Assembly (NCBI GenBank): GCA_949297805.1
Contig: CASFTG010000001.1
Span: forward strand, 558,001-622,000
DNA length: 64,000 bases
Reading direction: 5' to 3'
From: an uncultured bacterium
Lineage (GTDB): Bacteria > Bacillota_I > Bacilli_A > RFN20 > CAG-826
The stretch's first letter is position 1, and each line of letters opens with the position of its first letter. Shown in pieces: positions 25,380 through 34,561 of the stretch. The notes under the pieces are model-generated. The model saw only the letters and a list, made by a program, of their open reading frames with translations, was not told the origin of the DNA and did no database searches. The translations under genes and the position numbers were made by a program.

Positions 25380-26100
25380 GCAAGGGGAGGTTCGCCTCCG
25401 TTGCCTGATCCTCCGCCGGGTTGCTTATAAGGAAAACTCGGCGATGGTGACGGCTCTTTCCCCGACTGGGCTATTCGCCTTCTATGCCCGTGGGGTCAAT
25501 AAGCTAAATTCAAAAAACCTTGCTCCGACTAATGAATTATCCCTTTCCGACTTGACTTTATCTTCCTCCGCCCAGGGCAAACTCAGCCTAAAGGAGGGAA
25601 AACTCGAGGAAAGCCTGCTCCCCCAAGCGGAGGATCTTGACGCCTATGGCATCAGTTCTTTTTGCCTTGAATCAACCCTCCGTTTTCTAAGCGAAGATAG
25701 CGATTCGGCCGATTGCCAGGCGATTTTCGATTCGTTATTGGCTAACCTAAGGTCGCTAAAAACCGGCGATTCGGCCTATTTGGCCGGGACTCGGTTCCTT
25801 TCTTGCTTGCTTAAGACCGCCGGCATCGTTCCCGAGGTCAACCGGTGTGTCCGTTGCGGGACGCGAAAAGGGATCGTTGCCATCTCTAAACTCGATGGTG
25901 GCTTCGTTTGCCGTGATTGTCTGACCGAGGCCGATGAGCGGAAACCAGTCGCCTTCTTGAAGGATTTTCGGACCGCCATCGCCGCCCCGGCTTCCCTTTC
26001 GGAGCAAGGGATCCGCGACCTTTTTCTCTTCCTAGCCGATTTCCTAGTCATCACCAGCGGGGTTCACCTGAAAAGCCTCGATATGCTCAAGAGATTTTAG
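25366..26100 (+). CDS. recO: DNA repair protein RecO
   Basis: RecO helps load RecA at single-strand gaps. The 244-residue protein has an N-terminal OB fold and a zinc site with four cysteines (CVRCGTRKG then CRDC, about 155-185). The ATG at 25366 overlaps era by 14 nt. The order era-recO is conserved across Bacilli. Confidence 0.92.
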   Translation: MERTEQGEVRLRCLILRRVAYKENSAMVTALSPTGLFAFYARGVNKLNSKNLAPTNELSLSDLTLSSSAQGKLSLKEGKLEESLLPQAEDLDAYGISSFCLESTLRFLSEDSDSADCQAIFDSLLANLRSLKTGDSAYLAGTRFLSCLLKTAGIVPEVNRCVRCGTRKGIVAISKLDGGFVCRDCLTEADERKPVAFLKDFRTAIAAPASLSEQGIRDLFLFLADFLVITSGVHLKSLDMLKRF

Positions 26101-26115
26101 TACCCTTATAATGGG

Positions 26116-26144
26116 TTGACAATGTAGGGGTCGGCCATTATCCT
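26116..26144 (+). promoter_or_regulatory. glyS promoter
   Basis: Perfect TTGACA (26116-26121), 17-bp spacer, TATCCT (26139-26144). The leader is about 27 nt with a GAGG ribosome site; it is too short for a T-box riboswitch. Confidence 0.75.
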
Positions 26145-26177
26145 TTCCCTTGGTTGTATTGAAACTGAGGTAACATA

Positions 26178-27557
26178 ATGGCACACAAATTCAGCTTCGA
26201 GCAGATAGTTCAGCATCTGCTCAACACCGGTTATGTGTTCCAAGGCTCGTCGATTTACGGCGGCCTGTCGAACACCTGGGACTATGGCCCTTTAGGCGTC
26301 GAGATCAAAAATAACATCCGCGCCTATTGGTGGCAGAAGTTCGTCCGCGAATCCCCGACCAACGTCGGCATCGACGCGGCGATTCTCATGAACCCGAAGG
26401 TCTGGGAGGCGACTGGCCACGTCTCGACTTTCAACGACCCGATGGTCGATTGCAAAGCCTGCAAAGCCCGTCACCGGGCCGATGAACTCATCAAAGGCCA
26501 ATATCCCGACGTCGACGTCGATGGGATGACCTTCGAGGACATGGACGAATTCATCAAGACCCATCCGCTTAAATGCCCGGTCTGCGGCAAGAGTGACTTC
26601 ACCCCGATCCGGAAGTTCAACATGATGTTCAAAACCCATATCGGGGTCACCGAGGATGCTTCGGCCACCGTCTATCTCCGGCCGGAGACCGCCCAAGGCG
26701 TCTTCGTCAATTTCCGCAATGTCCAGCGGGCTTGCCGGAAGAAGCTGCCGTTTGGCATCTGCTCGGCCGGCAAGAGCTTCCGAAACGAGATCACCCCGGG
26801 CAACTTCACCTTCCGGACCCGCGAGTTCGAACAATTGGAGATGGAGTTCTTCTGCAAACCCGACACTGACCTCGAATGGTTCAATTACTGGAAGGAATAT
26901 TGCCGCGACTTCGTCCATTCGCTCGGCGTCAAGCTCGAGAACCTCCGCTTCCGCGACCACGAGCCGGCCGAATTGGCTTTCTATTCCAAAGCCACGACCG
27001 ACGTCGAATATGATTTCCCGGGCATCGGGTGGGGCGAGATCCTCGGCGTCGCCGATAGGACCGATTACGATTTGCGCCGCCACCAGGAATACTCCAAGCA
27101 GGATCTGACCTATTTCGATCCCGATACCAACGAGCGCTATCTTCCCTTCACCATCGAGCCCTCGATGGGCTTAGACCGGTTGATGCTCATGGTCTTGATG
27201 GATTCCTATGACCAAGAGGAACTCGAAGGCGGGGACGTTCGGACCGTTATGCACATCGCACCGAACCTCGCGCCCTATAGCGCCGCCATCCTCCCCTTAT
27301 CGAAGAAACTAAACGAACAGGCGATGAATTTGCTTAAGCAATTCTCGAAGCACTTCTCACTCACTTACGATGAAACCGGTTCGATTGGCAAGCGGTATCG
27401 CCGGCAAGACGAGATTGGCACCCCGTATTGCGTGACCGTCGACTTCCAAACTGCCGAGGATGGGCAAGTCACCATCCGTGACCGCGATTCGATGTCCCAG
27501 GTCCGGTTGCCGATAAGCCAACTCAAAGCTTATTTGGACGAGAAATTAGGTAAGTAA
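26178..27557 (+). CDS. glyS: Glycyl-tRNA synthetase (homodimeric type)
   Basis: A 459-residue class II synthetase of the single-chain dimeric type, unlike the two-subunit glyQ/glyS enzyme of many bacteria. Motif 2 ([24 protein letters not shown], about 215-238) and motif 3 ([10 protein letters not shown], about 325) are clear, as are [17 protein letters not shown] at the N-terminus and the anticodon-binding domain from about 355. An inserted cysteine pair (CKAC / CPVC) could hold zinc. The stop lies in a phased AGTA repeat. Confidence 0.97.
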   Translation: MAHKFSFEQIVQHLLNTGYVFQGSSIYGGLSNTWDYGPLGVEIKNNIRAYWWQKFVRESPTNVGIDAAILMNPKVWEATGHVSTFNDPMVDCKACKARHRADELIKGQYPDVDVDGMTFEDMDEFIKTHPLKCPVCGKSDFTPIRKFNMMFKTHIGVTEDASATVYLRPETAQGVFVNFRNVQRACRKKLPFGICSAGKSFRNEITPGNFTFRTREFEQLEMEFFCKPDTDLEWFNYWKEYCRDFVHSLGVKLENLRFRDHEPAELAFYSKATTDVEYDFPGIGWGEILGVADRTDYDLRRHQEYSKQDLTYFDPDTNERYLPFTIEPSMGLDRLMLMVLMDSYDQEELEGGDVRTVMHIAPNLAPYSAAILPLSKKLNEQAMNLLKQFSKHFSLTYDETGSIGKRYRRQDEIGTPYCVTVDFQTAEDGQVTIRDRDSMSQVRLPISQLKAYLDEKLGK

Positions 27558-27596
27558 ATACCTAGTATTAAATTAGTAGTTAATTAGTAATAGTAC
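27553..27596 (+). repeat. AGTA 11-bp phased repeat, site 3 (four units)
   Basis: AGTA starts at 27553, 27564, 27575 and 27586, each exactly 11 bp apart, filling the space between glyS and dnaG. The first unit overlaps the glyS stop codon. The surrounding DNA is nearly free of G and C, in sharp contrast to the flanking genes. Confidence 0.6.
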
Positions 27597-27610
27597 CTAC
27601 TATGTAGGTA
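27594..27610 (+). promoter_or_regulatory. 17-bp palindrome before dnaG-rpoD, possible operator
   Basis: TACCTAC TAT GTAGGTA has perfect 7-bp arms. It contains TACTAT (27598-27603), a possible -10 box, and lies just before the ribosome site AAAGGAGG of dnaG. Its 9-bp centre TACTATGTA is identical to that of the palindrome before tkt (59801-59817). Confidence 0.5.
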
Positions 27611-27622
27611 GAAAGGAGGAAC

Positions 27623-29446
27623 ATGTACAGACACGACTTAATTGAAGACATCCTGCGCAAGGCCGATATCGTCTCCGTCATCTCCTCCTATATTCCCGTG
27701 ACGAAAAAGGGACGGAACTACGTCGCCATTTGCCCATTCCACGATGACACTAATCCCTCCCTTTCCATCTCGCCGGAGAAACGGATTTTCAAATGCTTCG
27801 TCTGCGGCACCGGCGGCAACGCCATCTCCTTCATCGAAAAGTACGAGAAGATTCCCTTCGACGCCGCGGTTCGTAAGCTCGCCAAGCTGATCGGCTATAA
27901 CGACCCTCGGCTCGAGCAATCCTATTCTGCCCCGAAGGTCGATGAGGCCATCCAGCGGCTCTATGACTGCATCAACGACCTCCAAGCCTATTATTCCTAC
28001 TCCCTTAACGCCGATACCGACGAGGCGAAGGCTGCTAGAGAGTATTTGTCCTCGCGGCAAATCGACGATATCGCCATCAAGCGTTACGGGATTGGCTATT
28101 CGCCGCTTGACGGGGCCAAAACCATCGAATATCTCAAGGCTCGAGGACATAGCCTCCATTCGATTGAATCGATCGGCATCGCCTACGCCCGTGAGTCGGG
28201 CATGACGGACAATAATGCCGGGCGGATCGTCTTCCCCATCTTCGATGCCTCCTCCCAGGTCGTCGGCTTCTCAGCCCGCCGAATCCATGACGATGGCTCG
28301 GCCAAATACGTCAATTCGCCCGAGACCCCGATCTTCGTCAAGTCCCGCCTCCTCTATAACTTCGATAAAGCCGAAGGGGAAGCGAGACGGGCCGGCTATA
28401 TCTACCTGCTTGAGGGTTTCATGGACGTCATGGCCTTCAACCGGAGCGGCATCGATCCGGCCGTCGCGCTGATGGGCACCGCCTTGACCGAAGACCACAT
28501 AAGGATGCTCTCCCGGTTAAAAGCCGAAATCCGGGTCTGCTTAGATGGCGACGCCCCGGGGCAGACGGCGATGATGAAAATCGCCCGGCTGCTAAGGAAA
28601 GCCGGCCTTGGTTGCCGATTGGTCGATAGCAAGGGCGACGAACGCGACCCCGACGATATCTACCGCTCCGATGGGCCAGCCGCCGTCAAGCGGCTCGCCG
28701 ACTCCTTGGTCGACCCCCTCGACTTCGAGCTAGGATACTTCATCCACACAAAAAAGCTCGATACTCCTGAGGAAAGGCGCAAGGCGGTCGAATCGTTCAT
28801 CCCTCATCTAAAAAGCTTGCCACCGGGCAGCATCGAGTTCGAAGACACCTTGGCCAAACTAGCCAAGGCCACCGCCTATGAGCCGAGCGCTATCCGCGAA
28901 TTGGTCAAGTTAGCCCGGGGGCCATCGCTAAGCAAAGAAGAAGCGGTGCTGACGAAAGAAAGCATCACTCGAAGGCTTGGCTATCGGGAACCGGCCCTTC
29001 GCCGGCTCTACAAAGCGGAGGAGATGGTCCTCGCCTACATGATGGAAAGCAAGGAGGCCGCCGATAAGTTCGAACCGCAGATCGGTTCCCTCTACGACAA
29101 CGTCAACAACCTGATCGCCGATTCCATCCTCGATTACCGTTCAACCCATCCGGACGAGGAGGAGATCGACCAGGCGGCTCTTATCGCCCAGATTGAGCAG
29201 ACGATGGAGGACTCCGGCTCCCAAGTGGCTGGCGCCCTCTCGGGAATCGCCCTTAGCGAAGCCGATCAATACCAGCCGGCGTTCTTCGATGAATGCGCCG
29301 ACATCATTAAGAAGGAGAAGGAGAAGCTGCGGGAACGGAAAAACGCCGAAAAGACGCTGAATTCCCCCTCTACCCGGGAAGAGAAGGCCCGGGCCTTGAG
29401 CAGTTTGGCCGAGTCCACGCGGAAACGCTGGGCCAACGAGAAATAG
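27623..29446 (+). CDS. dnaG: DNA primase
   Basis: DnaG makes RNA primers at the replication fork. The 607-residue protein has the N-terminal zinc-binding domain ([10 protein letters not shown] ... CFVCGTGG, Cys-His-Cys-Cys), the TOPRIM core with [10 protein letters not shown] and CLDGDAPGQ, and a C-terminal helicase-interacting domain. AAAGGAGG lies just before the ATG. It forms the macromolecular synthesis operon with rpoD. The C-terminus (about 450-607) is divergent. Confidence 0.96.
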   Translation: MYRHDLIEDILRKADIVSVISSYIPVTKKGRNYVAICPFHDDTNPSLSISPEKRIFKCFVCGTGGNAISFIEKYEKIPFDAAVRKLAKLIGYNDPRLEQSYSAPKVDEAIQRLYDCINDLQAYYSYSLNADTDEAKAAREYLSSRQIDDIAIKRYGIGYSPLDGAKTIEYLKARGHSLHSIESIGIAYARESGMTDNNAGRIVFPIFDASSQVVGFSARRIHDDGSAKYVNSPETPIFVKSRLLYNFDKAEGEARRAGYIYLLEGFMDVMAFNRSGIDPAVALMGTALTEDHIRMLSRLKAEIRVCLDGDAPGQTAMMKIARLLRKAGLGCRLVDSKGDERDPDDIYRSDGPAAVKRLADSLVDPLDFELGYFIHTKKLDTPEERRKAVESFIPHLKSLPPGSIEFEDTLAKLAKATAYEPSAIRELVKLARGPSLSKEEAVLTKESITRRLGYREPALRRLYKAEEMVLAYMMESKEAADKFEPQIGSLYDNVNNLIADSILDYRSTHPDEEEIDQAALIAQIEQTMEDSGSQVAGALSGIALSEADQYQPAFFDECADIIKKEKEKLRERKNAEKTLNSPSTREEKARALSSLAESTRKRWANEK

Positions 29447-29468
29447 AAAGAAAGAAGGAGCACAAAAC

Positions 29469-30776
29469 ATGACTAAGAAGAAGGAAAAGACCCCGGTCGA
29501 CGAGGAAGTCGACGACCTCGACGCCGTCCCCTTGGCCGAAGAAGGGGAGGAGATCGTCGGACTCGACGCCATCAAAAAGAAATTCGTCGAGCAGGGCAAG
29601 AAAGAAGGCGCGATCAATGTCGGCGACGTTATGGACGCCACCGCCCACCTCGACCTTTCCGACGACGATTTCCAATCGCTCATCAACTATTTCCAGGAGC
29701 AGGGCATCAAAATCGAGCAAGACGATGACACCGCTGACCTCGAAGACATCGAAGGCCCGAATGAGGGCGAGGACATCGAAGCCGAGATGGCCGATGACGA
29801 AACCCTCGACGACGACGTCTCCGATCAGGACAAAGCCGACCTTGAGGCGGTCGATTTCGCCAACATGGCCATCGGCGAGGTCAAGGTCAACGACTCGGTT
29901 AAGATGTATCTGAAGGAAATCGGCAAGACTCCGTTGCTTAACGAAGCCCAGGAAAAGGAACTGGCCAAGCGGATCGTCGCCGGCCGGGCCCCTGATGCCA
30001 CCGACTGGGAGAAGATCGATGGGAAAGATGCCAAAGATCAATTGACCACCGCCAACCTCCGGCTCGTCGTCTCCATCGCCAAGCATTACGTCGGCCGGGG
30101 AATGCAGTTCCTCGACCTCATCCAAGAAGGCAACATCGGCTTGATGAAAGCGGTCGATAAGTTCGATTACACCAAAGGTTTCAAGTTCTCAACCTACGCC
30201 ACCTGGTGGATTCGCCAAGCCATCACCCGGGCCATCGCCGATCAAGCTCGGACCATTCGTATCCCGGTCCACATGGTCGAGACCATCAACAAGATGACCC
30301 GGGTCCAACGGGCCCTCGTCCAAGAACTCGGCCGCGATCCCACCCCGGAGGAAATCTCCGAGAAGATGGAAGGGACCCTCTCCCCGGATAAGATCCGCGA
30401 CATCCAGCGGATCGCCATCGAGCCGGTTTCGCTCGAGACCCCGATCGGTGAGGAGGAGGATTCCCACCTCGGCGACTTCGTTGAGGATAAAGAAGACGAA
30501 TCCCCGCAGGAATACACCACCAAGAGCCTGCTCAAGGATGAGCTTTACGAGATTATGAAGGACCTCAAGCCGCGTGACCAGATGGTCCTCCGGCTCCGTT
30601 ATGGGCTCGACGACAACCGGCCTCGGACTTTAGAAGAGGTTGGCAAAGTGTTCAACCTGACCCGCGAACGGATCCGGCAGATCGAAGTCAAGGCCATTCG
30701 CCAACTCCGCCACCCGATCCGGGCCAAGAAGCTCGGCGATTATTCGGAAGCCTACCCCGATAAAGGAAGGAATTGA
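29469..30776 (+). CDS. rpoD: Primary sigma factor SigA/RpoD
   Basis: A 435-residue housekeeping sigma-70. Residues 1-145 form a very acidic region 1.1. Region 1.2 begins near [11 protein letters not shown]; region 2 contains [11 protein letters not shown] and the -10-recognition helix [17 protein letters not shown]; region 3 follows; region 4.2 reads [20 protein letters not shown]. These match the classical primary sigma and predict TTGACA/TATAAT promoters, which is what the window shows. Ribosome site AGAAGGAG. The stop overlaps the next start (TGATG). Confidence 0.98.
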   Translation: MTKKKEKTPVDEEVDDLDAVPLAEEGEEIVGLDAIKKKFVEQGKKEGAINVGDVMDATAHLDLSDDDFQSLINYFQEQGIKIEQDDDTADLEDIEGPNEGEDIEAEMADDETLDDDVSDQDKADLEAVDFANMAIGEVKVNDSVKMYLKEIGKTPLLNEAQEKELAKRIVAGRAPDATDWEKIDGKDAKDQLTTANLRLVVSIAKHYVGRGMQFLDLIQEGNIGLMKAVDKFDYTKGFKFSTYATWWIRQAITRAIADQARTIRIPVHMVETINKMTRVQRALVQELGRDPTPEEISEKMEGTLSPDKIRDIQRIAIEPVSLETPIGEEEDSHLGDFVEDKEDESPQEYTTKSLLKDELYEIMKDLKPRDQMVLRLRYGLDDNRPRTLEEVGKVFNLTRERIRQIEVKAIRQLRHPIRAKKLGDYSEAYPDKGRN

Positions 30777-31645
30777 TGGCTCCGTCCAACCAAGCCTTTG
30801 ACCGTTATTGCGCCGAGGTCCGTTCCTATCCCCGTTTGACCCTCGAGCAGGAGAAAGATTTGGGCGAGGCGGTCAAAGCCGGGCGGGATCCAAAGGCGGA
30901 TGAGGCCACCAAAGCCAAGGCCCAAGAGGCCCGTGACCAATTGGTCAATTCGAATTTGGCTTTGGTCTTGAATATCGTCAAGCAGGAACTCCCGGTCGAA
31001 CTCCGGGGGCAGGACCTGAACATGGACGCCATCCAAGAGGGCAATAATGGCCTCTTGAAGGCGGCTGAGATGTTCGATCCCGACAAAAACGTTCATTTCT
31101 CAACCTATGCCGACGCCTGGATCCGGGCTTACGTCAAAAAGGCCATCGCCTCTTTCCCGACCATCAAGATCCCTCAGGAAGCCCGGCAGGATCTATACAA
31201 AATATCCAAAGCCGCCCAGCAATTGCTGTCGGAGAACGGGGTCGACCCAACCGATAAGCAGATCGCCGATCGGTTGGGCATGAAAGAGGAGAAAATCAGC
31301 GAACTCCGGGCCTTAGGAACCGCCTCGGCCCCCATTTCCCTCGACGATACGGTCGGGGAGGAGGAAAAGGAGAATTTCGGCGACCGCTACGTCGGCGACA
31401 CCGACGATGAGCTAAAGGAAGACTCGGAGGAGACCAATTCGGCCATCGCCGAGGGGCTCGCCTCCTTATCGCCGATTGAAGCTGACGTCTTAAGCCGCTA
31501 CCTGGGGCTTAACGGGAAAGAGGAGGAAAGCCTCACCGACATCGGGAAAAGCCATGGCTTCTCCCGTGAACGGGCCCGCCAGCTGAAGGAACGGGCCAAT
31601 GCCAAACTCAAGGCCTTCTTAGAGGAAAAAGGAATTAAAGGGTAA
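30776..31645 (+). CDS. Second sigma-70 family factor, coupled to rpoD
   Basis: A 289-residue sigma-70 paralogue without region 1.1. Region 1.2/2.1 (RLTLEQEKDLGEAV; NSNLALVLNIVKQ), 2.2 (DAIQEGNNGLLKAAEMFD), 2.3-2.4 (VHFSTYADAWIRAYVKKAIAS), region 3 (LYKISKAAQQLL) and 4.2 (SLTDIGKSHGFSRERARQLKE) are all there. In 2.4, the Gln and Thr of RpoD (RQAITRA) that read the -10 box are replaced (RAYVKKA), while the RER..R of 4.2 that reads the -35 is kept. It should therefore use a different -10 sequence. The start overlaps the rpoD stop, so its level is tied to rpoD. I know no standard name for it. Confidence 0.8.
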   Translation: MAPSNQAFDRYCAEVRSYPRLTLEQEKDLGEAVKAGRDPKADEATKAKAQEARDQLVNSNLALVLNIVKQELPVELRGQDLNMDAIQEGNNGLLKAAEMFDPDKNVHFSTYADAWIRAYVKKAIASFPTIKIPQEARQDLYKISKAAQQLLSENGVDPTDKQIADRLGMKEEKISELRALGTASAPISLDDTVGEEEKENFGDRYVGDTDDELKEDSEETNSAIAEGLASLSPIEADVLSRYLGLNGKEEESLTDIGKSHGFSRERARQLKERANAKLKAFLEEKGIKG

Positions 31646-31647
31646 AA

Positions 31648-32322
31648 ATGCCACGCAGACTTTCCAACCGGCTCAAAGCGATCTATGACTTAGTCGATCC
31701 TGGCGTCTTTGTCTCCGACGTCGGGGCCGACCATGGTCATTTGGTTTTGGAACTGGTCGAGAAAGGCAAGACCCCTTATGCCCAGGCCATCGACAATAAG
31801 CCCGGCCCTTTCCTCAACATGAAAAGCAACGTCAACGCCTCGCCGATGGGGTATCGGATCCGTTGCTCCTTATCCGATGGGCTCAGCCAATTGTCCCCTG
31901 ATTGCCGTTGCGTGGTCATCGCCGGCATGGGCGGGCGTCTAGCCAGCGATATCCTCGAAAAGGGGAAGGAGAAGCTTTCCTTCGTCGACTCGCTCGTCAT
32001 CGATGCCCACCGCGACCTGGTCTATCTCCGCCGCCACGTCACGGCTTTAGGATATATGATCGAGGATGAACGGCTGATCTATGAGGACAAGATCTACTAT
32101 TCGATCATCAAGTTCCGAAAAGGGACGGTCCCGAATTATTCGGCAGCCGACTTTTTCTTTGGCCCGGTCCTAAGGAACCAGCGCGACCCCCTCTTCCTCC
32201 AATATCTCGAGGAGCAAAGGAAAAAGACCAGCGATATCCTTAACAAAGGGCTCGATGAGAAAGCCCGGGCTCAGTATCTATCGGTCTATCGGCTGATCCG
32301 GGACGAGCTTAACAGGAACTAA
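31648..32322 (+). CDS. trmK: tRNA (adenine22-N1)-methyltransferase
   Basis: TrmK methylates A22 in the D-arm of tRNA. The 224-residue protein has an N-terminal Rossmann methyltransferase domain with SDVGADHGHL (SAM binding) and VIAGMGG, and a C-terminal coiled-coil tail. The position downstream of rpoD is typical of Bacilli (yqfN), though the usual partner yqfO is missing. The 3' end overlaps the convergent ispH by 14 nt. Confidence 0.93.
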   Translation: MPRRLSNRLKAIYDLVDPGVFVSDVGADHGHLVLELVEKGKTPYAQAIDNKPGPFLNMKSNVNASPMGYRIRCSLSDGLSQLSPDCRCVVIAGMGGRLASDILEKGKEKLSFVDSLVIDAHRDLVYLRRHVTALGYMIEDERLIYEDKIYYSIIKFRKGTVPNYSAADFFFGPVLRNQRDPLFLQYLEEQRKKTSDILNKGLDEKARAQYLSVYRLIRDELNRN

Positions 32323-33154
32323 GATAGGCGTAGCAGCGCTCGACCTCTTCCTTGGCGGTTGAGGCCCCCGAGCAAAGGGCGATGGTCGCATAGGCCGATA
32401 AATCAAGCGTCCGCAATTCGCTTAAATCCAAGACAAGGTAACCCGCCTTGCCCTTTTTCTTAGCCAAGGATAGGAGCCGGGCGGAATTGGAACTGGTCTT
32501 CGAGCCTAAGACGATCAGGCAATCGGCCTCCTGCAAGGCCGATTCGACCGCTTCTTGCCTTTTCTTAGTCGCCGGGCAGCGGCCAGCCAATAGGGGCAAG
32601 GACCCATATTCCTTTTCGATGGCTATTTTCCCGAATTCGATATCCTCTTCGTCGAGGGTGGTCTGGGCGATGATGCCTTCAAGTGGGCCTGGTTTAGCGT
32701 AATCGATTCGCTCGGCTTTGACGTCATAAAAGGCAGCGGGGTGGACGTTGGCTAAAAAGGCCTCGGCCTCGGCATGGCCTTTGCTTCCGATGTAGGCGAC
32801 TTTCCCTTGATGGTTTAGTCCCAATTCGATGTTGGCTTGGACATAAGGGCAGGTGGCGTCAAGATAAAAGAGGCCGCGAGAAGTCGCTTCCTTTTCCAAA
32901 GTCCGGTCATGGCCGTGGGCGGAGAATAGGATCGTCGAGCCTTTTGGCGCAAGGCTCAATAATGGGGCGAGGTTCGGCCCTTTTTCCTTTAACGTCTTGA
33001 TTCCATGACGGGCTAATTCCTCGATAGCCGATTCGTTATGGACTAAGGAACCTAGGCAATAGATCGGTTCTTTCTCGGCTTCTTGGAGGGCGATCCGCTG
33101 GGCTCGGAGGACCCCGAAGCAATAGCCATAGGGCTGGACAAGGATGGTTTTCAC
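32309..33154 (-). CDS. ispH: 4-hydroxy-3-methylbut-2-enyl diphosphate reductase
   Basis: IspH is the last enzyme of the MEP isoprenoid pathway. The 281-residue iron-sulphur protein has its three cluster cysteines in GYCFGV (about 12), DATCPYV (about 96) and GRCPATKKRQ (about 190), plus the conserved SAHGHD. It starts with GTG (33154-33152). AAGAGG lies directly against the GTG, too close to be a normal ribosome site, and GACAAT sits 6 nt upstream, so the mRNA may be leaderless. Divergent from the DEAD-box gene; convergent with trmK. Confidence 0.95.
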   Translation of the reverse strand: MKTILVQPYGYCFGVLRAQRIALQEAEKEPIYCLGSLVHNESAIEELARHGIKTLKEKGPNLAPLLSLAPKGSTILFSAHGHDRTLEKEATSRGLFYLDATCPYVQANIELGLNHQGKVAYIGSKGHAEAEAFLANVHPAAFYDVKAERIDYAKPGPLEGIIAQTTLDEEDIEFGKIAIEKEYGSLPLLAGRCPATKKRQEAVESALQEADCLIVLGSKTSSNSARLLSLAKKKGKAGYLVLDLSELRTLDLSAYATIALCSGASTAKEEVERCYAYLSSC

Positions 33155-33200
33155 CCTCTTATTGTCGCCTGTCGCAGGTGAAAAATGAAAGGAATTCCTC

Positions 33201-33206
33201 TATACT
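33201..33206 (+). promoter_or_regulatory. -10 box of the DEAD-box helicase gene, near-leaderless
   Basis: TATACT ends 8 nt before the ATG at 33215; no Shine-Dalgarno is possible in the remaining leader of about 1-2 nt. Confidence 0.55.
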
Positions 33207-33214
33207 CACACCGT

Positions 33215-34561
33215 ATGCACAATTTCTCCTCGTTATCTTTGTCCTCGACCATGGTCGAGGCCTTAAGCAAGTTGGGTTACCTCAACCCCTCGCCCGTCCA
33301 GCTGCGGGTCATCCCCAAAGCCTTGCGGGGCGAGTCGCTGGTTTGCCAATCCGAAACCGGCTCGGGCAAAACCCATGCCTATTTGGTTCCGATCATCGAT
33401 AAGCTCGATCCCAACAAGGGGATCCAAGCCATCGTCATCGCCCCCTCCCGCGAATTGGCCCGCCAGGTCTATGAATTCGCCCGGGCCTTATTAGCCTATT
33501 TCCCCGCCTTGAAGGTCCGTCTTTTCACCTCGGAAGCGGAGAAAAGCGACAATGAGGAAGGGCTAGAGGTCGCCCCCCAATTAGTCATCGGGACCCCGGG
33601 ACGGCTTGAGGATATCCTCGTCAAGGGGTACGCCTCCTCTTTAAAAGACGTCAAAACCATCGTTCTTGATGAGGCTGATATGCTCTTGGAATTCGGTTAT
33701 TTCGATTCCATTGACCGCCTCTGCTCGATCTTGCCTTCCCCGCGCCAGACCATGGTCTTTTCCGCCACGATCGAGGAGCCGTTGAAGCCCCATATCGAGA
33801 AAGCCATCGGCTCGAAGTTCTCTTACGATGGGGAAGACGAACTGACCGCGACCACCGTCCGTCATCATTTCGTCGATATCCGCCATGCCGGCAAAGAAGA
33901 GGCCTTGTTCCGTTTCCTGAACTTAAAACGGCCCTATCTCTGCCTCGTTTTCGCCTCGACCAAAGAGGCGGTTAAGAAAGCCTATGATTTCTTAAAAGCC
34001 CATAACGTCGATTGTTTGCTTTTCTCTGGCGATTTAAACGACCGGGAAAGGAAACGGGCTTTACGGGAAATAAAGCAAGGCGAGACCCCGGTCATCGTCT
34101 GCTCCGATCTTTTAGCTCGGGGCATTGATCTGCCCGACGTCACCGACGTCATCTCCCTCGATCTCCCAAGCGACCTCGATTATTACTATCACCGGGCCGG
34201 CCGCAGCGGGCGTTTCGGCAAGCAAGGCGATTCCTATATCTTCTACGATAAAGGTGATTCGGAAAGAGCTGAGGAATTATATTCCAAAGAGCTGAAAGCC
34301 GATTTCCTGGCTTTGCGCAAAGACGGGCTCTGGGCCGATCCGGTCGGTTTCGCGCCGAAAAAGAAGCTGTCGGGCAAGAAGAAACCTTTCGGAGCCGATG
34401 AGCTGCGGGAAATTAAGATCGCCAAGGCCAAGACCAGAGTTAAGAAAGTCAAGCCCGGGTACAAGCGGAAACGGAAGCTCGCCATCGAGCGGGTCAAGGG
34501 CAAGTATCGCCGGAAAGCCAAGAACATCGCCATCTCCAAATCGAAGAAGGCCAAGCAATGA
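33215..34561 (+). CDS. DEAD-box RNA helicase, CshB-like
   Basis: A 448-residue DEAD-box helicase. Q motif (LGYLNPSPVQLRVIP), Walker A SETGSGKT, PSRELARQ (Ia), TPGRL, DEAD in VLDEADML, SAT, and HRAGRSGRFG are all in order. The tail from about 375 is strongly basic (KKKLSGKKK, RKRKLAIERVKGKYRRKAK), suiting RNA binding. Likely role is ribosome assembly or mRNA turnover at low temperature. The start at 33215 is preferred because a -10 box lies 8 nt before it and family homology begins there. It overlaps nfo by 4 nt. Confidence 0.93.
   Translation: MHNFSSLSLSSTMVEALSKLGYLNPSPVQLRVIPKALRGESLVCQSETGSGKTHAYLVPIIDKLDPNKGIQAIVIAPSRELARQVYEFARALLAYFPALKVRLFTSEAEKSDNEEGLEVAPQLVIGTPGRLEDILVKGYASSLKDVKTIVLDEADMLLEFGYFDSIDRLCSILPSPRQTMVFSATIEEPLKPHIEKAIGSKFSYDGEDELTATTVRHHFVDIRHAGKEEALFRFLNLKRPYLCLVFASTKEAVKKAYDFLKAHNVDCLLFSGDLNDRERKRALREIKQGETPVIVCSDLLARGIDLPDVTDVISLDLPSDLDYYYHRAGRSGRFGKQGDSYIFYDKGDSERAEELYSKELKADFLALRKDGLWADPVGFAPKKKLSGKKKPFGADELREIKIAKAKTRVKKVKPGYKRKRKLAIERVKGKYRRKAKNIAISKSKKAKQ

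Noticed and set aside
26101..26177. T-box riboswitch before glyS
   Set aside because: The leader is about 27 nt, far too short for a T-box stem and specifier loop.
26292..27083. Long antisense frame (263 codons) within glyS
   Set aside because: It is a frame shadow of glyS, which has complete synthetase motifs; the antisense product has no recognisable domain or start signal.
29370..30125. Antisense frame of 251 codons across dnaG and rpoD
   Set aside because: Shadow of acidic, GC-rich coding sequence in rpoD; no promoter or ribosome site.
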